6,211 bases of DNA from JAZLIT01 sp045617525 (GCA_045617525.1 JAZLIT010000031.1:1-6211), one strand, 5' to 3'; shown: positions 1 through 5,643, numbered from the stretch's first letter. Notes: generated by a model from the letters alone, not told the origin. Made by a program: numbers and translations.

Positions 1-84
1 GATGAAGGCGAAAAGGTGAAATTTGACATTGTGGAAGGCAATCGTGGTCCGCAGGCTTCAAATTTAACAAAGATTACGTCATAA
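1..84 (+). CDS. Cold-shock protein (CspA/CspB family), 3' end only
   Basis: The first 27 codons visible, followed by TAA, read in frame from base 1. They contain the segment FDIVEGNRGPQASNLTKI, which is the hallmark C-terminal strand and tail of bacterial cold-shock proteins (usual length about 66 residues). About 40 N-terminal residues, including the RNP1/RNP2 nucleic-acid-binding motifs, therefore lie outside the window. Family members are small cytoplasmic OB-fold proteins that bind single-stranded RNA and DNA and act as RNA chaperones during cold shock or rapid growth. A rho-independent terminator follows 15 bases after the stop, so this is the last or only gene of its transcript. The paralogue (CspB, CspC or CspD-like) cannot be told from this fragment. 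Confidence 0.93.
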   Translation, partial: DEGEKVKFDIVEGNRGPQASNLTKITS

Positions 85-99
85 TAAATTAATTTTTCT

Positions 100-129
100 G
101 CACAGTTGAAATCTGTGCTTTTTATTTTG
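100..129 (+). terminator. Rho-independent terminator of the cold-shock gene
   Basis: A 6-bp perfect stem, GCACAG (100-105) with CTGTGC (113-118), encloses a 7-base loop and is followed directly by the T-rich tail TTTTTATTTT. It lies 15 bases after the cold-shock gene stop codon. Confidence 0.85.
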
Positions 130-130
130 A

Positions 131-175
131 CTTTTTATAAAAAAGACGGTAATTAACTTTCCGCTAATTACCGCC
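131..175 (-). terminator. Rho-independent terminator of the leftward deacylase-VOC operon
   Basis: Read leftward, the arms are 165-173 and 147-155 (TAATTACCG with CGGTAATTA, 9 bp). An outer G-C pair (145/175) lies beyond one mismatch, and a 9-base loop separates the arms. A run of six U (139-144 on the complement) follows. It begins a few bases after the VOC gene stop codon and faces the cold-shock gene terminator, so the two converging transcripts each have their own terminator. Confidence 0.85.
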
Positions 176-180
176 CTATA

Positions 181-948
181 TTATCTATTTAATAGCTCAA
201 AAGTAGTACCGTGGTAAGTGAAGCTCGATTCCTCAAATGCACCCGTGAATTTAAGTAACGTACAAAGACTTGCTTGCTCAGCACACTGCAAATAAATCCA
301 CCTCGTGTTGTTTAATACAACCTCAAAGCCATTGTCAGTTTCAGTAATTGGCAGTTGGATAAGCTTATAAAACCTCTTCAAATCTGCACAATTTTGAACG
401 GCCATATGAACCTCTGCCAAACGAAGATCCCCAGCTAGATGTGGTGCAATCACTTGCTGTTCTCGAAGCACTGCAAAGCGCTCCTCATCCGTAATATCCC
501 AATCAATAAAAAACGGGACATCCCCTGTCGGTTCACGCTTGCCTACATGAAACAGCTGCCAGCCAACTGTGGTTCCTAATTTCGTTTGCCTTGTGAAATG
601 TGTCGGCTCATCGTATTCAAATTCTGTGCCTTTAAATACCTCTGCTACAGCTTCGATCCCCTGCACACGTAACGCACTTCGACAAATGCCGTTCCTGCGA
701 CCTAATTTCTCATACGTTTCATGCAATGTAAACGGAACTTTTGCCGCTTGCTCGTATATCTGCTCCTGCTCAATCGCAATCAACTCTAAATAGCAATCGT
801 CAAAATAAATTAACGCATTATATGTACCCCACATCGGATGACTGCCACCGTATACAACGTGAAAGCCCCGCGTGCGGAAAACCTCCACTGCACTATCTAA
901 ATCATCGACAAAATGGACGAAATGATCAAATTGTATGTTCATGTGCAT
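181..948 (-). CDS. VOC family protein with glyoxalase-like domain (PF13468 type)
   Basis: This is a cytoplasmic protein of 255 residues. The N-terminal module starts with FDHFVHFVDDLDSAVEVF (residues 7-24) and continues with GGSHPMWGTYNALIYF (34-49) and YLELIAIE (53-60). This is the Glyoxalase_3 pattern: a DH near the start, G-HP-GT-N, then YLEL. H9, H37 and E55 are candidate metal ligands. A second, weaker VOC-like half follows (about residues 175-235, starting LRLAEVHMAV). VOC proteins use a bivalent metal for lyase, isomerase or dioxygenase chemistry, or bind drugs; the substrate cannot be deduced here. The start overlaps the 3' end of the upstream deacylase gene by 23 bases, which suggests translational coupling. 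A GAGGA site (complement of 954-958) lies 5 bases before the ATG at 948. An in-frame ATG at 942 is an equally possible start. A terminator follows closely. Confidence 0.85.
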   Translation of the reverse strand: MHMNIQFDHFVHFVDDLDSAVEVFRTRGFHVVYGGSHPMWGTYNALIYFDDCYLELIAIEQEQIYEQAAKVPFTLHETYEKLGRRNGICRSALRVQGIEAVAEVFKGTEFEYDEPTHFTRQTKLGTTVGWQLFHVGKREPTGDVPFFIDWDITDEERFAVLREQQVIAPHLAGDLRLAEVHMAVQNCADLKRFYKLIQLPITETDNGFEVVLNNTRWIYLQCAEQASLCTLLKFTGAFEESSFTYHGTTFELLNR

Positions 949-1435
949 GCACTTCCTCGTTTACCATTTGCCAGCCCTTGCAAAGGTCAATCCACACAGC
1001 TTCCTGAACAATCATTTCTAGCTCCTCGCACGTAACTTCGATTGCAGAACTTGGCGTACCACATGCAGGAAATACTGTCGCAAATCGACGCAACGATACA
1101 TCCAAATACACCTTTAATGGATTGGCCAGGCCAAAAGGACAGACGCCGCCAATTGGATGACCCGTATAGGACAGCACTTCTTCTAGCATCAGCATTTTCG
1201 CCTTCACTAGGAATTGCGTTTTAAATTTTGCGTTATCAATTTTCGCATCACCAGCAGTAACGACTATAATCGCTTCTTGCCCCACTTTAAACGACAAAGA
1301 CTTCGCAATTCGCGCAGGCTCAACACCGAGAACTTTTGCCGCTTCCTGTACTGTTGCACTACTCGCATCCAACTCCAAAATACGCTCTTCCATTTGATGC
1401 TTTTTTAAATGCGCACGCACCGATTCAATCGTCAT
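926..1435 (-). CDS. YbaK/EbsC-family aminoacyl-tRNA deacylase (trans-editing domain)
   Basis: This 169-residue protein resembles the stand-alone YbaK/ProX/YwhH editing proteins, which hydrolyse mischarged tRNAs such as Cys-tRNA(Pro) or Ala-tRNA(Pro) in the cytoplasm. Family signatures are clear: VQEAAKVLGVEPARIAKSL (29-47) with the conserved lysine K45, VVTAGDAKID (58-67), the pocket segment TGHPIGGVCPFG (91-102), and PACGTPSSAIEVT (123-135) with the GxxS/A loop. The core ends near WIDLCKGW (148-155). The last 14 residues form a polar, His-rich tail (HAHEHTI) encoded largely by the overlap with the downstream VOC gene. A GAGGTGAG Shine-Dalgarno site sits just before the ATG. The tRNA specificity is not evident from sequence. 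It is the first gene of a two-gene operon. Confidence 0.9.
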   Translation of the reverse strand: MTIESVRAHLKKHQMEERILELDASSATVQEAAKVLGVEPARIAKSLSFKVGQEAIIVVTAGDAKIDNAKFKTQFLVKAKMLMLEEVLSYTGHPIGGVCPFGLANPLKVYLDVSLRRFATVFPACGTPSSAIEVTCEELEMIVQEAVWIDLCKGWQMVNEEVHAHEHTI

Positions 1436-1457
1436 TTACTCACCTCATTTTTTCTGA

Positions 1458-1503
1458 GTTATAGCAGAAAACATCTCTACCTTACTCGTCTAAAATGATT
1501 ATA
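1458..1503 (-). promoter_or_regulatory. Candidate promoter(s) of the deacylase-VOC operon
   Basis: Two sigma-A -10 candidates lie on the leftward strand in the 86-base gap before the deacylase gene. One is an extended -10, TGCTATAAC (complement of 1458-1466), which would give a leader of about 15 bases ending in the Shine-Dalgarno site. The other is a perfect TATAAT (complement of 1498-1503) with a longer leader. Neither has a good -35 box at 16-18 bases. No terminator separates this gap from the upstream CoaB-like gene, so readthrough is also possible. Confidence 0.45.
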
Positions 1504-1521
1504 CAATATCTATTTGAAAAT

Positions 1522-2196
1522 TCACTTTATTGCTTCAGATAAAACTTCAATCAAGCGAACAGCCGTTTCCTGCTTTCCATCAGTTTGCACGAAATTCCCA
1601 TCCCGCCCCACAATAAAGTGAGGCTCGCCATTGCCATATAACGATTTCGAGCTATTCGCTACCATATAAGCCGCATCCGAAGAATCCATGCGAATTTTTG
1701 CTCGACCCAATAAATAATTCACGTCATCTGTAGCTTCTAGCTTAAAGCCTACTAATGTAACATTAGGTGCCCACGATTTAATTTGCGATAAAATCTTAGG
1801 TGCCTTTTTAAAGTGAATAATCGGCGGTTCATCAGAAGGCATTTTTCCTTTTTCGGTCATCTCGTTGCCTTGCTGATCAAAAACCTTGTCCACTACCCAA
1901 TCAGATCCAGCAACTGCCATAATAACAGCATCGACCTTTTCAGCTTGTACAATTTCCTTCAGCTTGTCCCCTAAATCAACAATCCCCTCAAAAGGAACAC
2001 AGCGAATCCCTGACGAATGCATAGGCATCTTCGCAAAATATCCATGCATGTAAATAACCTCTGCGCCGGCGGCTAGTGCTGCATCCGCTAAATAAGAGCC
2101 CATAATACCCTTTGATAAATTCGTATGGCCGCGTACATTATCCCATTTTTCAAGCGTGCCACCACTTGTAATTAAAACTGTTTTCCCCTTTAACAT
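1522..2196 (-). CDS. Stand-alone phosphopantothenate-cysteine ligase (CoaB)-like protein
   Basis: This 224-residue protein has the DFP/CoaB fold alone, with no CoaC decarboxylase domain. Bacilli normally carry a CoaBC fusion of about 400 residues, so this is probably an additional enzyme. Visible motifs are a Rossmann-like start TVLITSGGT (6-14), DNVRGHTNLSKGIMG (19-33) matching the CoaB D-VR--N-S-G-MG signature with R22 and N26, AVAGSDWVVD (94-103) in place of the usual VAVADY, a lysine-containing flap EKGKMP (115-120), and FKKAPKIL, WAPN, GFKLEATDD and AYMVAN (129-181). The FKLE-T wording resembles monofunctional CoaB/PPCS enzymes more than fused ones (FAAET). CoaB activates 4'-phosphopantothenate with a nucleotide and joins it to cysteine in CoA synthesis. 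A different acid or amine substrate is possible. AGGAG (2206-2210) overlaps the region just after the lysR stop; the genes are 14 bases apart and form an operon. Confidence 0.82.
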   Translation of the reverse strand: MLKGKTVLITSGGTLEKWDNVRGHTNLSKGIMGSYLADAALAAGAEVIYMHGYFAKMPMHSSGIRCVPFEGIVDLGDKLKEIVQAEKVDAVIMAVAGSDWVVDKVFDQQGNEMTEKGKMPSDEPPIIHFKKAPKILSQIKSWAPNVTLVGFKLEATDDVNYLLGRAKIRMDSSDAAYMVANSSKSLYGNGEPHFIVGRDGNFVQTDGKQETAVRLIEVLSEAIK

Positions 2197-2210
2197 ATGT
2201 TCATGCTCCT

Positions 2211-3098
2211 TTAATCAAATACTAGATTATCTTCATTTTCAGAGAGCCAACGCTTTAGTACTTCCACAAATTTTTGTGCAGCTGGTGATAACGATAGCTT
2301 TGTCGATAAGCCAATCGTTCTGAAACTTTCCTGTTTAAACGGTACAACGCGCACATTATCCGGAACTTGCGTAATACTTAGCTGCGGCAAAATACTTATA
2401 CCCAATTCATGTTGAATCATCGACATAATTCCATTTTCATCATATAAATTAAAGCGCACATCGGGCTTTACATTATATTGCTCAAACAGCAACGCCACGT
2501 CATTCGTGCCCTTATATGTCGTCATAATAATTTGTTCATTCTCAATATCCTTTATATCAATCGCCTCTTTATAATAGAGCGGACTTTTCTTTGATACAAC
2601 ACATAATAAAGTATCTCGTTTTAACGGCATGAAATCAAATTTTTTCGAGTTCGTGCGGTTTAGAAATCCACAATCTACCTCACCATTGATGAGCCATTGC
2701 TCGATTTCATAATAATCCCCTTCACGTAGCTCAATCCGTATGCCCGGAAAATCCTGTTCCATTATATGAATAATATTTGGCATCCACTTAGTCGAAATTG
2801 AGGAAATCAACCCAATTCGCACCGTACCTTTAGTGACACCTAAAATATTGGCTGCCTCTTGCTTTAATAATTCTTCAGCCAACAAAACACGGCGCATCGA
2901 AATTAACATTGATTTTCCTTCTTCCGTTAATCTTACACCTGTTCTTGCACGGTGAATTAATGCGAAGCCAAATTCCTTCTCTAAACTTGAAATTGCATGA
3001 CTTATTGCCGACTGCGTAAGGCCTAATTCATCCGCTGCTTTGGTAAAACTATGCACCTCTGCCACTTTATTTACTATTTCATATTTGAATAAACTCAC
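2211..3098 (-). CDS. LysR-type transcriptional regulator
   Basis: This 295-residue protein has the standard LysR length and layout. The N-terminal winged helix-turn-helix spans about residues 1-60 (SFTKAADELGLTQSAISHAI at 17-36, then SSLEKEFG and TGVRLTEEG). A linker helix follows to about residue 90, then a periplasmic-binding-like effector domain begins at GTVRIGLISS and runs to about 290. LysR proteins act as tetramers at the promoters of divergent genes and respond to a small molecule; the ligand is not visible. The start is GTG at 3098, chosen because a GAGGTG Shine-Dalgarno site (3107-3112) lies 8 bases upstream and the family N-terminus begins there. The regulator is divergent from the EamA transporter and in one operon with the CoaB-like gene, so both are likely targets, along with its own gene. 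Confidence 0.93.
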   Translation of the reverse strand: MSLFKYEIVNKVAEVHSFTKAADELGLTQSAISHAISSLEKEFGFALIHRARTGVRLTEEGKSMLISMRRVLLAEELLKQEAANILGVTKGTVRIGLISSISTKWMPNIIHIMEQDFPGIRIELREGDYYEIEQWLINGEVDCGFLNRTNSKKFDFMPLKRDTLLCVVSKKSPLYYKEAIDIKDIENEQIIMTTYKGTNDVALLFEQYNVKPDVRFNLYDENGIMSMIQHELGISILPQLSITQVPDNVRVVPFKQESFRTIGLSTKLSLSPAAQKFVEVLKRWLSENEDNLVFD

Positions 3099-3148
3099 CT
3101 TATTTACACCTCACTTCACGTTTAACATGAATTATTTTCATGTACATC

Positions 3149-3177
3149 ATTATAAACATTCGTTTTACTAATCACAA
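3149..3177 (-). promoter_or_regulatory. Promoter of the lysR-coaB-like operon
   Basis: Read leftward, TTGTGA (complement of 3172-3177, 4 of 6 to the -35 consensus) is followed after exactly 17 bases by a perfect TATAAT (complement of 3149-3154). The start of transcription would be near 3142, about 44 bases before the GTG start. This is the best sigma-A match in the window and it overlaps the proposed transporter promoter. Confidence 0.72.
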
Positions 3178-3216
3178 CAATCGTTTTATATTGTTTTAGT
3201 ACAGATATACTTACTA
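3159..3216. promoter_or_regulatory. Putative LysR operator with helically phased repeats
   Basis: The hexamer GTTTTA occurs three times in the same orientation, at 3162-3167, 3183-3188 and 3193-3198. The spacing is 21 and 10 bases, about two turns and one turn of the helix, and the first two copies extend to TCGTTTTA or CGTTTTA. A small inverted repeat, TAGTA (3197-3201) and TACTA (3212-3216), follows. The location between divergent promoters fits LysR binding. AT-richness makes chance repeats possible, and no clean T-N11-A dyad was assigned. Confidence 0.4.
3164..3192 (+). promoter_or_regulatory. Candidate promoter of the EamA transporter gene
   Basis: TTTACT (3164-3169, 4 of 6 to the -35 consensus) is followed after 17 bases by TATATT (3187-3192). 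A rival -10 is TATACT (3206-3211), which lacks a good -35 and could rely on an activator. Both positions overlap or abut the lysR promoter, as expected for a divergent LysR-controlled pair. Confidence 0.45.
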
Positions 3217-3239
3217 CATAAGAAATGCGGTGACTCAAT

Positions 3240-4130
3240 TTGTCTATTCAAAGTAAAGCAAACATATTAATGGTCATCGTTACAATGTTTTGGGGGCTGT
3301 CTTATACATTTATGGTATTAGGCTTAGAAGTACTTCAGGCATATAACGTTGTCGCTCTTCGCTGTTTAATCGCTTTTATTATTGCAGGACTTATTTTTTA
3401 TAAAAAACTATTAAACACAAATATTAAAACAATTGCATATGCAGCCATCCAAGGGGTTTTATTATTTCTTGTATTCGCACTTTCGCTCTTCGGTTTAGAA
3501 ACGACTTCCGCATCCAATGCCGGCTTTATTTTAAGCCTAACAGTCGTACTTGTACCAATCTTCTCAAGCCTGCTGGAGCGTTCATTACCAACGCGCGCAG
3601 TAAGCTTTGCAATTGTGTGTACGATGGTTGGGATTACGGTTTTAACATTGAAAGATTCATTCACTTTCCAAAAAGGTGATTTATTAATGGCAGTAGCGGC
3701 AATTTGCTACTCGATTTTCTTAATTTTAAATAGTAAATTCACAAAGCAAGTAGAATCTGTTGCATACGGAATTTATCAGCTAGGCTTCGCTGGTCTAATT
3801 GCCATTGTTCTTTGCTTAATTTACGAACTTCCACAACTACCAAGTACATCACTAGGTTGGGTAGCAATTTTAGGATTAGGGATCATTTGTACAGCCTTTT
3901 GCTTTATCGCACAAGCTGTTGTACAACAATATACCTCGCCTACACATACAGGTTTAATCTTTTCACTCGAGCCGATCTTCGCCTCTATCTTCGCTATTGT
4001 ATTTTTAAGTGAAGTAATCACTACACAATTATTAATTGGTGGTGGACTTATTTTAGCCGGTAACTTAGTGGCGCAATTTGAGCAAATTTATCAAATACGC
4101 CGTCTACGGAAACCAATACTAGAGAAATAA
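3240..4130 (+). CDS. EamA/DMT-family membrane transporter
   Basis: This 296-residue hydrophobic protein has about ten membrane helices, formed by two EamA repeats. The first repeat runs from ILMVIVTMFWGLSY (9-22) through R41, the SASNAGFILSLTVVLVPIFS segment (90-109) and ERSLPTRAV (113-121). The second starts near KGDLLMAVAAICYS (145-158) and includes THTGLIFSLEPIFASIFAIVF (235-255) and SEV, the typical EP---A------SE pattern. The C-terminus is short and basic (RRLRK). The family exports or imports metabolites such as amino acids, including cysteine and O-acetylserine for E. coli EamA; the substrate here is unknown. The start is TTG at 3240, with GCGGTGA six bases upstream; an ATG at 3225 is closed by TGA after one codon. 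It is divergent from the LysR regulator, which probably controls it. A terminator follows. Confidence 0.9.
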   Translation: MSIQSKANILMVIVTMFWGLSYTFMVLGLEVLQAYNVVALRCLIAFIIAGLIFYKKLLNTNIKTIAYAAIQGVLLFLVFALSLFGLETTSASNAGFILSLTVVLVPIFSSLLERSLPTRAVSFAIVCTMVGITVLTLKDSFTFQKGDLLMAVAAICYSIFLILNSKFTKQVESVAYGIYQLGFAGLIAIVLCLIYELPQLPSTSLGWVAILGLGIICTAFCFIAQAVVQQYTSPTHTGLIFSLEPIFASIFAIVFLSEVITTQLLIGGGLILAGNLVAQFEQIYQIRRLRKPILEK

Positions 4131-4157
4131 CCATCAATTATTCTATCTATTTCACGC

Positions 4158-4187
4158 GCCATCCATTCTATTATGGGTGGCTTTTTT
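4158..4187 (+). terminator. Rho-independent terminator of the transporter gene
   Basis: A 9-bp stem, GCCATCCAT (4158-4166) with ATGGGTGGC (4173-4181) including one U-G wobble, closes a 6-base loop and is followed by six T (4182-4187). It lies 27 bases after the transporter stop codon. Confidence 0.9.
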
Positions 4188-4285
4188 ATCGACCTTTTAA
4201 CGGAACACCCTATCATAATCAACGTAAATCTAGCATAAATAATAGTACAGGAGGAAAAGTCAGAGTTTTTATAATAGATAATCAT

Positions 4286-4314
4286 TTTTCAAGTTTCAAA
4301 AGTGCAGTTATTAT
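4286..4314 (+). promoter_or_regulatory. Candidate promoter of the SEC-C gene
   Basis: TTTTCA (4286-4291) and TATTAT (4309-4314) are 17 bases apart, giving a leader of about 40 bases. A perfect TATAAT at 4270-4275 is an alternative -10 without a good -35. The gap 4188-4360 otherwise holds two Shine-Dalgarno-like runs (AGGAGG 4249-4254, AGGAGA 4315-4320) with no start codon at a usable distance. No gene or stable RNA was recognised there. Confidence 0.35.
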
Positions 4315-4360
4315 AGGAGAAGAGTAATAAAACTTACATTTAGCTTAAGGAAGTGTTTAC

Positions 4361-5350
4361 ATGATTGGACGTAATGACCCATGCCTATGCGGAAGCGGGA
4401 AAAAATATAAAAAGTGCTGTGAAGGCAAACAACAAGTAACAACTGAAACTGTTTTTAACGACGAAATTGAAAATGTACTACAAGCATTTTATAGCGTATA
4501 CCCAGAGCGTAAAGATATTAAAGGCTATATCGAAATCGTTCAACAATGGTTACCAAAGCTTGAAACAAAATTACAGCGTGAATTAATTGAAGCGGTAGCG
4601 TTAGATGACTATTTCTTCAACCACCGTCAAGATATTTGGACAGGCTATTTAAAACGTACAATGAAAAAAATGGTGCGTCCTCAAACAATTGCTTTATTTG
4701 AAAAATGGACGGAGCCTACTTTATTCATCGGTAAGGTAGATGTAGTAGAAGAACGTTATTTCAAGGCGACTGCTACATTAACAGGCGAATCATTTATGGT
4801 ACGCCGCGAAAACAACAAGCCAATTCCTGAGGGCATGCAAATTTTTGCATTCCTATTACCGGATGGCAGTGAACAAGAAAATCATATGTTAGCTGTATCA
4901 ACACTAATCTTCTTCCCAGCAGTACATACACATGTATTTGATGGATTTGCGAAAAAATTCAAGGCACAGTCTGAATTAGACGCAGCAGCTTTCTTAGCTC
5001 AAAATCATTTAGCATTTTGGACTTCATTAGTAGATGCTGGTTACACAGGTGAAGAATTCACTACATTTGAGCAAGATGTTCTTGAGCAAACAAAAACATT
5101 CTTATTAGGCAATGCAATCGCTGCTGAGCCTCTGTTAATCGTGCTAGAAGATTATTTAGTCGATCAACAGCCAACAGCTCGTAAATCTTCAGCAATCGCT
5201 GCAGGTGCGATTCGTTATGGCCAAGAGCGCGACCTATTTGGTGGCAAAACATTTACAGTGAAGCAAATTGCAGAAGACTTCGGCGTAGCTGCTTCATCTT
5301 TAAACAAATATTATCAAGAGTTATTAGCTTACACGACAGTAACTGCATAA
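4361..5350 (+). CDS. SEC-C motif protein with C-terminal helix-turn-helix/cyclin-like region
   Basis: This 329-residue soluble protein starts with a complete SEC-C zinc motif, GRNDPCLCGSGKKYKKCC (3-20), with ligands C8, C10, C19 and C20 in the CxC-x8-CC pattern also found at the end of SecA. In SecA the motif binds zinc and helps contact SecB and ribosomes. Here it is N-terminal and no SecA ATPase parts are present. The middle (about 30-250) is helical at first, with a beta-rich stretch near 115-185, and matches no family I can name. The C-terminus (273-323) has an alanine-rich helix, SSAIAAGAIRYG, then FTVKQIAEDFGVAASSLNKYYQEL (298-321), a convincing helix-turn-helix that resembles a TFIIB cyclin repeat. 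AAGGAAG lies 7 to 13 bases before the ATG. It is a single-gene unit bounded by terminators. Nucleic-acid or ribosome binding is an inference. Confidence 0.85.
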   Translation: MIGRNDPCLCGSGKKYKKCCEGKQQVTTETVFNDEIENVLQAFYSVYPERKDIKGYIEIVQQWLPKLETKLQRELIEAVALDDYFFNHRQDIWTGYLKRTMKKMVRPQTIALFEKWTEPTLFIGKVDVVEERYFKATATLTGESFMVRRENNKPIPEGMQIFAFLLPDGSEQENHMLAVSTLIFFPAVHTHVFDGFAKKFKAQSELDAAAFLAQNHLAFWTSLVDAGYTGEEFTTFEQDVLEQTKTFLLGNAIAAEPLLIVLEDYLVDQQPTARKSSAIAAGAIRYGQERDLFGGKTFTVKQIAEDFGVAASSLNKYYQELLAYTTVTA

Positions 5351-5355
5351 CAAGT

Positions 5356-5393
5356 AAAGGGTGCCCACTAAGTTTTAGTGTGGCACCCTTTTT
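5356..5393 (+). terminator. Strong, possibly bidirectional terminator after the SEC-C gene
   Basis: AAAGGGTGCC (5356-5365) pairs with GGCACCCTTT (5382-5391), and CACTAA (5366-5371) pairs with TTAGTG (5375-5380). The result is a 16-bp stem with a one-base bulge (T5381), a 3-base loop and a T run to 5393. Read leftward, the same hairpin is followed by TTTACTTG, so it may also end the zinc-finger transcript. Confidence 0.9.
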
Positions 5394-5428
5394 AGTTCTC
5401 TATAAAATGCTCAAAATGGACAACCATT

Positions 5429-5638
5429 TTATTGGCTATCCTTTGCTTGCTTCTCTGTAACCTTAATGAGCTCTTTACCTAAAAATTGAAGCTGTTCTCC
5501 AACCGTACAGCTCTCAATACAAAATTGATGTGCTTTTGTTTTGCCTCTTTTTTGGCGAAGATCACGTATGACAAGACAATCCGTACAATATAAATCGGTC
5601 AGCTCGTCGATGTCTTGCATGACGGAAACTTTATTCAC
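5429..5638 (-). CDS. Small zinc-finger protein (C2HCIx2C type, PF10782-like)
   Basis: This 69-residue protein contains C-x2-C (CTDC) followed by H-x2-C-I-x2-C (HQFCIESC), which is the defining zf-C2HCIx2C pattern of a small Bacillales family. It continues with TVGEQLQFLGKEL, also typical of the family. The four cysteines and one histidine probably bind one zinc ion. The family function is unknown. The start is placed at GTG 5638 rather than GTG 5647: the Shine-Dalgarno-like GGAAGTGA (5644-5651) sits five bases before 5638 but overlaps 5647, and the N-terminus MNKVSVMQDIDEL then resembles relatives. The longer form would add three residues (MTH). It is divergent from the RNase HI-like gene. 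A weak hairpin, AAAATGG/CCATTTT (5413-5430), overlaps the stop codon, and the stronger terminator at 5356-5393 lies downstream. Confidence 0.85.
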   Translation of the reverse strand: MNKVSVMQDIDELTDLYCTDCLVIRDLRQKRGKTKAHQFCIESCTVGEQLQFLGKELIKVTEKQAKDSQ

Positions 5639-5643
5639 ATGTG

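Noticed and set aside
569..1408. Several open frames of 60-88 codons on the + strand across the VOC and deacylase genes (569-793, 741-1007, 1042-1224, 1214-1408)
   Set aside because: They lie antisense to two clearly recognisable genes, have unnatural compositions, and show no family motif.
1450..1471. Inverted repeat TTTTCTG/CAGAAAA before the deacylase gene as a terminator of the CoaB-like operon
   Set aside because: The stem has only two G-C pairs and no U run follows on the leftward strand. The same bases make a better extended -10 promoter.
3398..4021. Open frames overlapping the transporter on both strands (3398-3664 minus, 3812-4012 plus, 3821-4021 minus)
   Set aside because: The transporter frame has a clear ten-helix EamA pattern. 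The overlapping frames show no domain and no good ribosome site.
4091..4285. A 64-codon leftward frame spanning the transporter end, its terminator and part of the gap
   Set aside because: No Shine-Dalgarno site precedes its ATG, it runs through the terminator hairpin, and its sequence resembles no protein family.
4330..4358. Possible hairpin AAACTT/AAGTGTTT that could hide the SEC-C ribosome site
   Set aside because: The stem is short, AT-rich and needs a bulge, so it is too weak to support a regulatory claim.
5061..5252. A 63-codon leftward frame inside the SEC-C gene
   Set aside because: It is antisense to a well-supported coding sequence and has no motif or ribosome site.
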